Shown: in pieces, positions 42,103 to 50,426 of the stretch
How positions within the stretch are numbered: position 1 is the first letter of the stretch
Layout of the letters: each line of letters starts with the position of its first letter
Source of the DNA: Geminicoccus harenae
Lineage (GTDB): Bacteria > Pseudomonadota > Alphaproteobacteria > Geminicoccales > Geminicoccaceae
Assembly (NCBI RefSeq): GCF_019800005.1
Contig: NZ_JABGCL010000031.1
Location: 1-53,662 of the forward strand
Direction: 5' to 3'
Length of the DNA: 53,662 bases
Notes under the pieces: generated by a model
Told to the model about the DNA's origin: nothing
The model's input: only the letters and a program-made list of their open reading frames with translations
Databases searched by the model: none
Program-made: the position numbers and the translations under genes

Positions 42103-42824
42103 CGTCCCTTCCCTGCCGCCACACCCTCGCCGCCCATGATCCGGGCGAGGTCGTCCTCGTTGTTGGCGAGCAGCCGGCGCATGGCTGCCCGCGCCTGGTC
42201 CGGCGCGCGCGCACCGATCGCCTCGGCCACCGCGCGATGCTCCGCGAGATTGCGGGCGAACCCGCCCTGCGCCTGGATCGCCAAGTCAAAATTGGCCTGC
42301 AGCAGTACGGTGAAGGCCGGCAGCAGGCTCATCGCCAGGCGGTGCCCCGACGCGGTGAACAGGCAGCGGTGGAAGCCGATATCGGCGGCCACCGCGCTCA
42401 CCGGGTCGTCCTGGTGCCGCTCCATCCCCTCCAGCGCCTCCATCAGGCGCAGGATCTCGACCGTGCTGCCCCGGCTGGCCGCCAGTGCCGCCACCTCCGG
42501 CTCGATCATGCTGCGCAAGGAGGCGATCTCGGCCAGCAGGTCGTCGCGCAGCGCCGGTGCCGCCAGCGTCCAGGCCAGCACGTCCGGATCCAGCAGGTTC
42601 CAGGCCGAGGGCGGCTGCACGATCGTGCCGGCCCGCCGGCCGGTGCGCAGCAGCCCCTTGCCCACCAGCGTCTTGACCGCCTCGCGCACGAGGTTGCGGC
42701 TGACGCCGAGCGTGGCCGCGATGGCGGGCTCGACCGGCAGGGCCGTGTCCGGCGGATGGTCGCCCCGGACGATGGCCGTGCCGATCTGCCGGGCCACCCG
42801 CTCGGTCAGGTTCTCGCGGGCCAC
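42099..42824 (-). CDS. GntR-family regulator with FCD domain
   Basis: 241-residue FadR-type transcription factor. The N-terminal winged helix has PVEPAIAATLGVSRNLVREAVKTLVGKGLLRTGRRAGT; the all-helical FCD effector domain from about residue 85 has the metal-binding FHRCLF and EHRAVAEAI. Such proteins usually repress the adjacent catabolic genes and release on binding the sugar acid. It lies between the RraA-like gene and the dehydratase, 9 nt after the former. Confidence 0.92.
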   Translation of the reverse strand: MARENLTERVARQIGTAIVRGDHPPDTALPVEPAIAATLGVSRNLVREAVKTLVGKGLLRTGRRAGTIVQPPSAWNLLDPDVLAWTLAAPALRDDLLAEIASLRSMIEPEVAALAASRGSTVEILRLMEALEGMERHQDDPVSAVAADIGFHRCLFTASGHRLAMSLLPAFTVLLQANFDLAIQAQGGFARNLAEHRAVAEAIGARAPDQARAAMRRLLANNEDDLARIMGGEGVAAGKGR

Positions 42825-42833
42825 GGTCCCGCC

Positions 42834-43502
42834 TTAGAACTTCCCGTAGCGCAGATAGGCCTCCTTGGGGTCGACCCCTTCCAGGATCGCCTTGCGCACC
42901 AGGTTCTCGGTCTGCACCACCTGCTCGACCCGGCCGACCACTTCCTCCGCGAGGTCGCCGGGGATCACCACGATGCCGTCGATGTCGGCCAGGATGTAGT
43001 CGCCGGTGGCGATCAGGACGCCGCCGATGGTGATGGGCTCGCCGAACGCTTCCGGCCGCCAGGCGGCGACGATGTCCCGCGGGCTCTGGAAGCTGGAGAA
43101 GACCGGGAAGCCGAACTTGCGGATGAAGGCGTTGTCCCGGCTGCCGCCGTCCACGATGTAGCCGCGGATCCCGCGGTGCTGCAGGGTCTCGGCGGAAAGC
43201 TCGCCCATGAGGGCGCGGCCCTTGTCCTGCGGCTGGCAGACCACGACGTGGCCCTTGGGCGCCACGCTCAAAAACTCGGTCCAGGCGAGCAGGCTCTCGT
43301 GCGCACCGATCCGGTCGTCGGCCCGGCCACGCATGGTGAACACCCGGCCGGCCACCCGCGTGTCCGGGTCGATCGCGCGGATCTCCGCCGGCAGCACGCA
43401 GTTCGGCCGCCCCATGTCGCGCAGCACGTCATAGATGGCGCCGGAATAGCAGGCGTCCAGGCGCCGGGTCAGTTCGTCGGTCGTGTCGGTTGCGTGGGTC
43501 AC
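42834..43502 (-). CDS. RraA-family protein 1 (aldolase/regulator-like)
   Basis: 222-residue RraA-like protein. Members act as class II 4-hydroxy-4-methyl-2-oxoglutarate-type aldolases or decarboxylases, or as RNase E regulators; in this operon an aldolase acting on a keto-deoxy sugar acid is more plausible. Motifs are GRVFTMRGRADDR, KGHVVVCQPQDKG, LQHRGIRGYIVDGGSRD and DYILADIDGIVVIPGDL. The GTG at 43502 lies 6 nt after AGGGAGG; the ATG at 43508 is almost on top of that site. First gene of the three-gene set. Confidence 0.85.
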   Translation of the reverse strand: MTHATDTTDELTRRLDACYSGAIYDVLRDMGRPNCVLPAEIRAIDPDTRVAGRVFTMRGRADDRIGAHESLLAWTEFLSVAPKGHVVVCQPQDKGRALMGELSAETLQHRGIRGYIVDGGSRDNAFIRKFGFPVFSSFQSPRDIVAAWRPEAFGEPITIGGVLIATGDYILADIDGIVVIPGDLAEEVVGRVEQVVQTENLVRKAILEGVDPKEAYLRYGKF

Positions 43503-43967
43503 GTGCATCCTCCCTTTTGGCCGCGTCCGCACCGGTTCTAGCGGCTTTTCATCGGGTCAAATAGCGTCTTTCACCCGATGATTATTTTGTGCCGGCCGTG
43601 TCGACGCACCTGGGAACGCGCCGGGGGTTCACCGGTTGTGACGCGGGGTTGGGGATATTGCTGTCAAGCATTCAAGGGGAGTTACCGGCAGTTCGTCTGT
43701 CCGGCCTGCAACATTCAATATTGCTGCGCAGCTTATACCTTTGGTTATACAGCAGCGCGGAGAACATGTGGTCCGGTTGCATCTTTCCGGAAATTCACTC
43801 GAACCTGTCTTGTGCTGCTCCAGCAGTTCATTATGTGCTAGCCGCGCCGGCTTTGGCAGGCTCCGACGGGGTCATCCCCCGTCGACCCCGCCTGTGCATG
43901 TTCTGCCGGCCCATATGTTCAGCTGGACCCTCCGCCTCGGCGCTGGGGTATTCTTGGAGAAGCTAAA
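43503..43967. other. lower-GC intergenic pocket between RraA-1 and the antitoxin-like gene
   Basis: 465 bp without a convincing gene. G+C drops visibly, with TTATTTTGT and TATACCTTTGGTTATAC-like tracts, unlike the rest of the window. Two open frames (43578-43841 and 43589-43966) have odd composition and no ribosome-binding site, so I reject them. An inverted repeat CATCGGGT...ACCCGATG lies at 43550-43580. The region may be a trace of transferred DNA. Confidence 0.5.
43550..43580. promoter_or_regulatory. inverted repeat upstream of the RraA-FCD-dehydratase operon
   Basis: Perfect 8-bp arms CATCGGGT and ACCCGATG are separated by 15 nt, 48 nt upstream of the first gene. Arms one and a half to two turns apart could be a two-site operator for the FCD regulator of the operon, or a weak hairpin. 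No other candidate operator is visible there. Confidence 0.4.
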
Positions 43968-44192
43968 ATGAGTCAATCGGTCCAGGAACATCGTCGGCGC
44001 CTGGCGGAGCGCGGGCTCAAGCGGGTCGAGCTCGCCGTGCCGGCGAGCGATGCGGAACTGGTCCGGCGCATTGCCAAGGTCCTAGTGAAGAACGACGCCT
44101 CCGCCCAGGAGCTGCGGGCCGCCATCCAGCAATCGGTGCCCGAGCAGCCGCGCATGAGCTTCAAGGAGTGGTTGGAATCCGACGAGGAGTGA
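43968..44192 (+). CDS. small basic/acidic protein, antitoxin-like
   Basis: 74 residues starting MSQSVQEHRRRLAERGLKRV. The beginning, HRxRLaxxGLkRVElxVPxxDaelVRriA, resembles ribbon-helix-helix-type antitoxins that pair with PIN or similar toxins; the end (FKEWLESDEE) is acidic, as often in the toxin-binding tail. A strong GGAGAAGC site lies just before the ATG. No toxin gene is next to it: the following gene is RraA-like on the opposite strand. It may be an orphan antitoxin or a general small regulator. Confidence 0.6.
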   Translation: MSQSVQEHRRRLAERGLKRVELAVPASDAELVRRIAKVLVKNDASAQELRAAIQQSVPEQPRMSFKEWLESDEE

Positions 44193-44217
44193 GCGGGGCA
44201 GCACTGCACCCGCCTCG

Positions 44218-44937
44218 TCAGCCGCGACCACGGGCGATCCGCCAGCGCTCGAACTCGGCCCGGCTCTCCGGCGTGGCGGGATAAAGGCCCGGCAACGGCC
44301 GGCCGGCCTTCACCTGTGCTTCCACGAACTCTTCGTAGGCGGTGGCCGCGGCCGCCTCCTCCGCGACCGCTGCCGCCAGCTCCCGCGGGATGCACACCAC
44401 GCCCTCGCCGTCGCCCACCATGATGTCGCCCGGATAGACCGCGACATCCCCGCAGGCGATCGGCAGGCCGGTATCGGCGGCGTGGTGCCAGATCGGCCCG
44501 GTCGGCGCCGAGGGGCGCTGGTGGTAGGCCGGGAAGCCCAGCGCCGCCACGGCCGGGCTGTCGCGAAAGCCGCCATCGGTCACCACGCCGGCGCAGCCGC
44601 GCACCATCAGGCGCCGCAGCAGGATGTCGCCGGCCGAGGCACCCCGAGCGTCCTTGCGGCTGTCGATCACCAGCACATGGCCCTTGGGGCAGTGCTCTAC
44701 CGCATGACGCTGCGGGTGGTTGGGATCGGCATAGGCATCCAGCACGTCCAGGTCCTCCCGCGCCGGGATCATCCGCAGCGTGTAGGCCGGGCCCACCATG
44801 TGCGGCAGGCCGCTTGCGACCGGATGGACGTTCTGCAGGAAGACGTTGCGCAGGCCGCGCTTGAACAGGACGGTCGTCAGCGTGGCAGTGCTCACCGTGC
44901 GCAGCAGGGCGCGGATGGGCTCGTCCAGGTCGTCCAT
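44218..44937 (-). CDS. RraA-family protein 2
   Basis: Second RraA-like protein, 239 residues, divergent in sequence from the copy at 42834. Motifs are LLRTVSTATLTTVLFKRGL, VGPAYTLRMIPAREDLD, CPKGHVLVIDSRKDARGASAGD, RLMVRGCAGVVTDGGFRDS and DIMVGDGEGVVCIPRELAAAV. The conserved GDG/DGEGVV region fits the aldolase branch (HMG/CHA aldolase-like). The ATG at 44937 follows GGGAG by 9 nt. Its partner genes are unclear; upstream on the same strand is a sensor kinase. Confidence 0.85.
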   Translation of the reverse strand: MDDLDEPIRALLRTVSTATLTTVLFKRGLRNVFLQNVHPVASGLPHMVGPAYTLRMIPAREDLDVLDAYADPNHPQRHAVEHCPKGHVLVIDSRKDARGASAGDILLRRLMVRGCAGVVTDGGFRDSPAVAALGFPAYHQRPSAPTGPIWHHAADTGLPIACGDVAVYPGDIMVGDGEGVVCIPRELAAAVAEEAAAATAYEEFVEAQVKAGRPLPGLYPATPESRAEFERWRIARGRG

Positions 44938-44977
44938 GGCGCCAATCTCCCACGAGAACCGGTTGCTGGGGCCCATC

Positions 44978-47900
44978 CTAGCCGGTCCGGTCGGCCTTGG
45001 CTGTCGCGGGATCGTGCCACGTGGCCGCCGCCTCGGCACTGGCGGCGCAAGCCTCCGCCAGCGCGTCCACCAGCAGGCCGGGATCGGTCCCCGCCAACGC
45101 CCGCGCCTCGATCGCTTCCGCCAGCGTCGCCACCCGGCGCAGGCCGAACGTCCCGGCCGTGCCGCGCAGCCGGTGCGCCTCCCTGGCCAGCGCATCCCGA
45201 TCGCCCGCCAGGGATCGCAGCCGCCCGCAGGCGGCCTCGGCACTCGTGATGCCGCGCGCCAGCATGCGCGCGAACGTTTCGGCCGGCATGCCCGCGGACA
45301 TCGCGTCGAGCCGGGTGACGTCGAGCAGCGGCACCTCGTCCGTCGCCGCCGGCAGGGCTTCCGGCACGGCCGTCGGCCCCGCCGGCGCCAGGCTGCCGGA
45401 CGCGACCGCGGCGAGTGCTGCGAACAGCTCGGACCACACCACCGGCTTGGTCAGGCAGCGGTTCATGCCGGTGCTGAGATAGCGCGCCTGCTCGCTCGCC
45501 ATCACGTTGGCGGTGAGCGCCAGGATCGGCACGTGGGCCGCCGGCCCGTCCAGGCGGCGGATCCGCCGGGTCGCCTCCATCCCGTCCATCACCGGCATCT
45601 GCACGTCCATCAGGACCAGGTCGTAGCCGCCGCGGGTCACCATGCCCACGGCCTGGGCGCCGTTCTCCGCCTGGTCGACCCGGTGGCCCTGCCGGCCGAG
45701 CATCTCGACCAGGAGTTCCCGGTTGACCGCGACGTCGTCGACCACCAGCACGCGCAGCGGCCGCACCTGGGCGGGTGCGGCACTTTCCCGGATCGTCCCG
45801 GCCGAGCTTCGGCCCAGCGTCAGCGGCAGCTCGAACCAGAAGGTGCTGCCCTCGCCCGGCTGGCTCACCACGCCGATCCGGCCGTTCATGGCGCCGACCA
45901 GCCGCTTGCAGATCGCCAGCCCCAGGCCGCTGCCGCCATAATGGCGGGCGGTCGAGCTGTCGGCCTGGGTGAACGGCTCGAACAGGGCGGCCTGGCGCTG
46001 GGCCGGGATGCCGATCCCGCTGTCCTCGACCGAGAAATGCAGCCAGTCCTCGCCGTCCAGCCGGCGCTGCTCCACCCCGATCCGGACCCGGCCGCTCGCG
46101 GTGAACTTGAGCGCGTTGGCCGCCAGGTTGACCAGGATCTGGCGCAGCCGGGTGGGATCGCCCTGGATTACCAGGTCCGCCGGCACCCGCACGTCCAGCT
46201 CTAGGCGCAGCCCGCGCTCGGTGGCCTGGGGCATCATCAGGGAACGGACCTGCTCCAGCACGTCGACCAGGGGCAGGTCGATCCGCTCCAGCTCCAGCCG
46301 CCCGGTCTCGATCCGGGAGAAATCCAGGATGTCGTTGATGATGCTGAGCAGGTGGCTGCCGGAGTTGCGGATCGTCGCCACGTAGTGGCGCTGCAGCGGC
46401 GTCAGGTCTTCCGCGGCCAGGAGGTCGCCCATGCCGAGCACGGCGGTCATCGGCGTGCGGATCTCGTGGCTCATCGCGGCCAGGAACTGCGACTTCGCCT
46501 GGCTGGCGGCCTCGGCCGTGGCGCGTGCCGCGCGCAGCTCCTCGTTCTGCGCCTGGAGCCGCCCCTTGATGGTGCGCAGCGCCTCCTCCCGGTGGCGCTG
46601 CTCCGTGACGTCGATGACATAGGCATAGACGTGGCGGCGGCCGCGCTCCACGTCGTCCACGGCCCAGCCGACCCGATGCGCCCAGCGCTCGGCCCCGCTC
46701 GCCGGGTCGATGAAGCGCAGGTCGAGCTGGTAGGGCTGCCCGTCCGCGATCAGCCGCTGCTCGCGATAGCGGTAGAGCTCGAGATCGTCCGGGTGGATCG
46801 CCGCCTGCCAGGTGGCCAGGTCCAGCCGCGAACGGCCGTCGCGCGGCAGGGCCAGCGTGTTCTCGCCGGCGCCCAGGAGCTCGACGCCGCGCTCGTCGTA
46901 GCCGAACGGGCCGTCCCCGGCCACGCCGCGGCAGAAGACGATGCCCTGCAGGTTCTGCACCAGCGTGCCGAGCTGGCCTTCGGTCTCGCGCAGCCGCTGT
47001 GCTGCCCGCCATTCCAGGGTGACGTCGCGGCCCACCCCCCGGTAGCAGAGGAGCTGACCGTCCGGCCGCAGCACCGGCCGCCCGCTCACCTGGAAGATCC
47101 AGGTCTGGTCGGCCCGGTCGCGGACGGCATAGCGCAGGTCACGGAAGGGCTGGCGCCGGTCGAAGGCGTCGCGCAGGCGCTCCCAGTCGTCCGGCAAGGG
47201 GCCGGCCCTGGCGATCCCATCCAGCCGGCGGCCGATCTGCTCGGTGGGATCCAGCCCGGCGGCGGTGGCATAGCTCGGCGAGATCCAGGCGATCCGCCCG
47301 GCCTCGTCGGTTTCCCACAGCCAGTCGGAGGACACTTCCAGGAAGTGGTGGAGGCGGGTCTCGCTGTCCTTCAGCGCGTGCGAGAACTGCAGGCTGCCGA
47401 ACGCCATGACCATCAGCAAGGCGATCGGTGCCGCGACCCCGCCCAGGGTCGGGATCAGCCAGAAGAGCTGCTGGCGCCCCATCTGGCGCGGCACCCAGGC
47501 CAACCGGGCGACGATCCGGTCGTCCGGGCCGCGCAGGGCGATGCTGCTGCGCCCCTCGAGCGGCGTGTCGACACCCGTCAGGGTCAGCCGGTCCAGGCCG
47601 AAGTCGTCCGCCATCTCCTGGAGCATCGCCTCGTCCAGCCGCGTGGCGAACAGGAGCACCGCAGGCGGGCCGGGCGGCAGGGTCAGGCCCGCCGCATCCT
47701 CCGGCACGACCGCGTTGGCCGCAGCGATCAGCGGACCATCCTGGCCCAGGATCACGCCCGCGACCGCCGGCGCGGCATGGGTGCGGTTCTGTCGGGCCAG
47801 CTCGATCAGCCCGGCGGCACCGTCACCCAGGGCCTCGGCGACCGCCGGCGCACCGAACCTTCCGTCGAGCTGGCCAAAGCGCGGGCGGCCTGCCTCGTCC

Positions 47901-48319
47901 ACCAGCAGGCTCATCGGGTAGCCGAGGCTGGTCCAGATGGTGGGCCCGATATTGGCCTCGGCCCAGGCGCGGTCGGGCGTCACGACCAGCCTGACGAAGG
48001 CATCGTCCCAGGCCGCATAGTCATGGACGTTGGAGGCGAGCTGCGCCTGCAGGTCGTCCAGCCGGGCAGCGGCGATCCGCTCCTCGCGCTGCCGCTCGGC
48101 CGCGTCCTGGCGGAGATTGCCCAGCAGCAGGGTGACCGCCAGCACCAGCAGCAGGGCAAGCACCAGGACCGAGACGACCAGCATCAGGACGGCACCGCGC
48201 GACACGCGGCGATGCCAGTTCCGCAGCGGCAGGAAGACGGCGGCGGTGGCCGATGGCCCGGCCGCGGCCGCGCTCAGCTCCTCGACCCGCCCCGGCACGT
48301 CAGCCGCTTCGCCCGACAT
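44978..48319 (-). CDS. hybrid sensor histidine kinase with receiver and HPt domains
   Basis: Membrane-bound multi-step phosphorelay kinase, 1113 residues from the ATG at 48319 (a TTG at 48346 is the alternative). It has a first helix at about 45-65, a periplasmic CHASE4-like sensor (YAAWDDAFVRLV), a second helix at about 290-310, two PAS segments (ETDEAGRIAWISPSYATAAGLDP and a second up to VIDVTEQRH), HisKA with His618 in AMSHEIRTPM, an HATPase domain (NLAANALKF, EDSGIGIP, GGSGLGLAI), a receiver with Asp905 (LMDVQMPVMDGME) and an HPt with His1049 (AHRLRGTAGTFG). No response-regulator gene is adjacent. The signal is unknown. Confidence 0.93.
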   Translation of the reverse strand: MSGEAADVPGRVEELSAAAAGPSATAAVFLPLRNWHRRVSRGAVLMLVVSVLVLALLLVLAVTLLLGNLRQDAAERQREERIAAARLDDLQAQLASNVHDYAAWDDAFVRLVVTPDRAWAEANIGPTIWTSLGYPMSLLVDEAGRPRFGQLDGRFGAPAVAEALGDGAAGLIELARQNRTHAAPAVAGVILGQDGPLIAAANAVVPEDAAGLTLPPGPPAVLLFATRLDEAMLQEMADDFGLDRLTLTGVDTPLEGRSSIALRGPDDRIVARLAWVPRQMGRQQLFWLIPTLGGVAAPIALLMVMAFGSLQFSHALKDSETRLHHFLEVSSDWLWETDEAGRIAWISPSYATAAGLDPTEQIGRRLDGIARAGPLPDDWERLRDAFDRRQPFRDLRYAVRDRADQTWIFQVSGRPVLRPDGQLLCYRGVGRDVTLEWRAAQRLRETEGQLGTLVQNLQGIVFCRGVAGDGPFGYDERGVELLGAGENTLALPRDGRSRLDLATWQAAIHPDDLELYRYREQRLIADGQPYQLDLRFIDPASGAERWAHRVGWAVDDVERGRRHVYAYVIDVTEQRHREEALRTIKGRLQAQNEELRAARATAEAASQAKSQFLAAMSHEIRTPMTAVLGMGDLLAAEDLTPLQRHYVATIRNSGSHLLSIINDILDFSRIETGRLELERIDLPLVDVLEQVRSLMMPQATERGLRLELDVRVPADLVIQGDPTRLRQILVNLAANALKFTASGRVRIGVEQRRLDGEDWLHFSVEDSGIGIPAQRQAALFEPFTQADSSTARHYGGSGLGLAICKRLVGAMNGRIGVVSQPGEGSTFWFELPLTLGRSSAGTIRESAAPAQVRPLRVLVVDDVAVNRELLVEMLGRQGHRVDQAENGAQAVGMVTRGGYDLVLMDVQMPVMDGMEATRRIRRLDGPAAHVPILALTANVMASEQARYLSTGMNRCLTKPVVWSELFAALAAVASGSLAPAGPTAVPEALPAATDEVPLLDVTRLDAMSAGMPAETFARMLARGITSAEAACGRLRSLAGDRDALAREAHRLRGTAGTFGLRRVATLAEAIEARALAGTDPGLLVDALAEACAASAEAAATWHDPATAKADRTG

Positions 48320-48540
48320 GCCGTCCAGCCCCGCCACCGGCAGCAAGCCAGCTTGTCCCCGTCACCTTCCGGCAATCCCCAGAGCGCCCCCTCGGCACTG
48401 ATACCGATATACCGGCAACTCCCGGTCGAAGTCCTGCGATATCTTGCCGATTGCCGGTAGATGACATCGATTGCCGCAGAAGAAGTGCTCAGTGTCATCG
48501 GAAGAGCGCATTGTCGTCCGGAAATCGCAAGGACGACGGC

Positions 48541-49020
48541 TCAGACGCGAGTGGCACCCCGGAACAGGATCAGCGGCTCGCCCTCGTCCCGGCTGGTGGC
48601 AGCCACCACTAGGCCCAGCACGATCACGACCTGACCCCGGTCGATCACCTCGCTCACCTGGCAGTCGAAGGCGGCCAGTGCCGTCCGCAGCACCGGGGCA
48701 CCGGTCACGAGCGTCGTCCACTCGCCCAGGGCGAACCGGGCAGCACCCTTGATGCCGCTGCGGCCGCCGAACGCGTCGGCGATCGCCTCGGCATCGGCGG
48801 GCAGGACGTTCACCGCGAACCGGCCCCGCTCGATCACTTCCGCGCAGGCGCTGGTCCGCCGGTCGATCGACACCAGCAAGGTCGGCGGCTCGGCGCTCAC
48901 ATGGGTGGCCGAGAGCCCCAGGAAGCCGGCCGGCCCGTCCCGGCCGTCGACCGTCACCACGGTGGCACCGATCGCGCGCTGGGCCAGGCAGCGCCAGAAG
49001 GTCTTGGCGTCGATCGTCAT
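48541..49020 (-). CDS. flavin reductase-like protein
   Basis: 159-residue flavin reductase (HpaC/RutF-like split-barrel) that would reduce FMN or FAD with NAD(P)H for a two-component monooxygenase. Motifs are GATVVTVDGRDGPAGFLGLSATHVSAEPPTLLVSIDRRTSA and GRFAVNVLPADAEAIA, then FDCQVSEVIDRGQVVIVLG. GGAGGAG lies 9 nt upstream of the ATG. A possible partner is the NtaA-like monooxygenase at 35248, but they are 12 kb apart. Confidence 0.9.
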   Translation of the reverse strand: MTIDAKTFWRCLAQRAIGATVVTVDGRDGPAGFLGLSATHVSAEPPTLLVSIDRRTSACAEVIERGRFAVNVLPADAEAIADAFGGRSGIKGAARFALGEWTTLVTGAPVLRTALAAFDCQVSEVIDRGQVVIVLGLVVAATSRDEGEPLILFRGATRV

Positions 49021-49359
49021 GCGCGGGCTCCTCCCTCTCCGGGCCGGCCAGAGCCTAGCCGCCCGCCTTGTGCGGCAGCCAGCCGGGCGAACGCGGCGCC
49101 AGAAAAAAAAGTGGCCGGATCGAGACGATCCGGCCGAGTAGATCAGGGAGGTAAACGCCTGGAACGAACCGAAGTCCGTCGAGGAACCGGCTGGCGCCGG
49201 ATCCACCGGAGGAGAGCATGCTCGACCCCCCGGGCCATCGGCGCATCCAGGAAGTGCACCGGTGACAGGCTCCATGTGGGCAGGCAGCGAAACTTTTCAC
49301 CACACACCAACGAGGAGGACCCATGCACTAAGCGCATGTGCCACGCTCGGGTTCCCGCC
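49021..49359. other. intergenic region with a leftward terminator and two mini-ORFs
   Basis: 339 bp without a standard gene. It holds a minus-strand Rho-independent terminator at 49103-49137. On the plus strand there are two tiny reading frames, each with a very strong purine-rich ribosome-binding site: a 15-codon frame at 49218-49265 after GGAGGAG, and a two-codon frame ATG-CAC-TAA at 49323-49331 after GAGGAGGA. Their meaning is unknown; chance in GC-rich DNA is possible. Confidence 0.4.
49103..49137 (-). terminator. Rho-independent terminator, leftward
   Basis: Read on the minus strand it is GGCCGGATCG, loop TCT, CGATCCGGCC, A, C, then eight T. The 10-bp GC-rich stem followed by the T-run is textbook. 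It lies about 220 nt downstream of the unknown gene ending at 49360, so it may end that transcript or a small RNA made from the interval. Confidence 0.9.
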
Positions 49360-49794
49360 TCACTTGGCACAGCTTGCCGCAGGCGGCTGCGGGTTGTTGG
49401 CCGGGTTGGTATCGTAATGCGCGATCCGCAGGATCAGCCTCGTCCCTTCCAATGGACGGAGTTCCGCCAGCAGCGCCTCGGCCACCGCCGCCGGATAGGT
49501 CTCCTCGCCCCGTACCCGGATCGAGAAGGAGCGGAGGAACTTTTCGCGCTTGGCGGGGTCGTTCAGGGTGGCCTCGGTCCAGGCCAGGAGTGGATAGCCC
49601 TGCCCGCCATGCGCCCGCGCCTCCTCCACATAGCCGACGAACGCCTCGAACTGGCAGCGAAGGCGCGCCTCGTGGCGGCGGAGGATCTCCGGCAAGGGGG
49701 CCAGCAGGGCATCCTCCGGATCCAGCCGCGCCCGCTCCGCCAGCTCGTCGGGCAGGTCGATGCGGATCTGGTGGCGCCAGGGGGGCTGGGTCAT
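49360..49794 (-). CDS. hypothetical protein, 144 residues
   Basis: I do not recognise a family. The product starts MTQPPWRHQIRIDLPDELAE and is rich in charged residues and helical stretches (PLPEILRRHEARLRCQFEAFVGYVEEA), then ATLNDPAKREKFLRSFSIRVRGEETYP and RLILRIAHYDTNPANNPQP. No signal or membrane segment. It is transcribed leftward, with the terminator at 49137 downstream and the 2H phosphoesterase gene divergent 47 bp upstream. Composition and codon use look native. Confidence 0.7.
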   Translation of the reverse strand: MTQPPWRHQIRIDLPDELAERARLDPEDALLAPLPEILRRHEARLRCQFEAFVGYVEEARAHGGQGYPLLAWTEATLNDPAKREKFLRSFSIRVRGEETYPAAVAEALLAELRPLEGTRLILRIAHYDTNPANNPQPPAASCAK

Positions 49795-49841
49795 GGCACG
49801 CCTTCTCCCGTTGGTCCGCCCGGGCCGGCCGGGTCGCCGCC

Positions 49842-50426
49842 ATGCTGACCGATCCGCCGCTGATCGTCACGCTCGCGATCAACGAGGCGGACTTCCTGGT
49901 GCTGGACGGGTTGCGCCGGCGGAACTTCCCGCCCCTGCGCAACCTGGTGCCGGCCCATGTCACGCTGTTCCACCGGCTGCCGGGCAGTGCCGAGGCGGCG
50001 ATCCGTGCCGAGCTGGCCGCTGCCTGCCAGGACCGGCAGCCCTTCCTCCTGACGGGCGGCCAGCCGCGCCTGCTCGGCCGCGGCGTGGCGCTGGCCTATG
50101 GCTCGCCCGAACTGCAGGAGCTGCGGGGCCGCCTCGCGGCGCGCTTCCTGCCGCTGCTGACGGCCCAGGACCGGCAGCCCTACCGGCCGCACGTCACCAT
50201 CCAGAACAAGGTGGCACCGGACCTGGCCCGGGCGCTGGCCCTGGAACTGGCAGCCTCCCCGCCGCAGCCCACCATCACCGCGACCGGCCTGCTGCTCTGG
50301 CGCTATCTGGAGGGGCCATGGCAGCCTGCCGCCGCCTGCCCATTCGCCGGTGCTGCCGGTACGGTGAGGTTTCCGGCAGGGCCACCGCGCCCTACATCTG
50401 GTCCTGGCAACAGGGAGCCGGGGTGA
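49842..50426 (+). CDS. 2'-5' RNA ligase / 2H phosphoesterase family protein
   Basis: 194-residue 2H phosphoesterase. The two hallmark motifs are H-V-T-L (AHVTLFHRLPG, about residue 41) and H-V-T-I (RPHVTIQNKV, about residue 118), which would form the active site for cyclic phosphodiester or 2'-5' bond chemistry. Natural substrates of this group are unknown (LigT/ThpR-like). The C-terminus is Pro/Gly-rich and ends four bases into the next gene (GTGA overlap). Confidence 0.82.
   Translation: MLTDPPLIVTLAINEADFLVLDGLRRRNFPPLRNLVPAHVTLFHRLPGSAEAAIRAELAAACQDRQPFLLTGGQPRLLGRGVALAYGSPELQELRGRLAARFLPLLTAQDRQPYRPHVTIQNKVAPDLARALALELAASPPQPTITATGLLLWRYLEGPWQPAAACPFAGAAGTVRFPAGPPRPTSGPGNREPG

Noticed and set aside
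43578..43966. Two overlapping small frames in the lower-GC pocket
   Set aside because: No ribosome-binding site, Cys/Arg-rich odd composition and no recognisable motif; kept as non-coding.
48347..48540. Small gene between the sensor kinase and the flavin reductase
   Set aside because: Frames here are short and without ribosome-binding sites; the stretch is AT-richer with repeated CCGGTA/TGCCGAT motifs and is more likely the kinase promoter.
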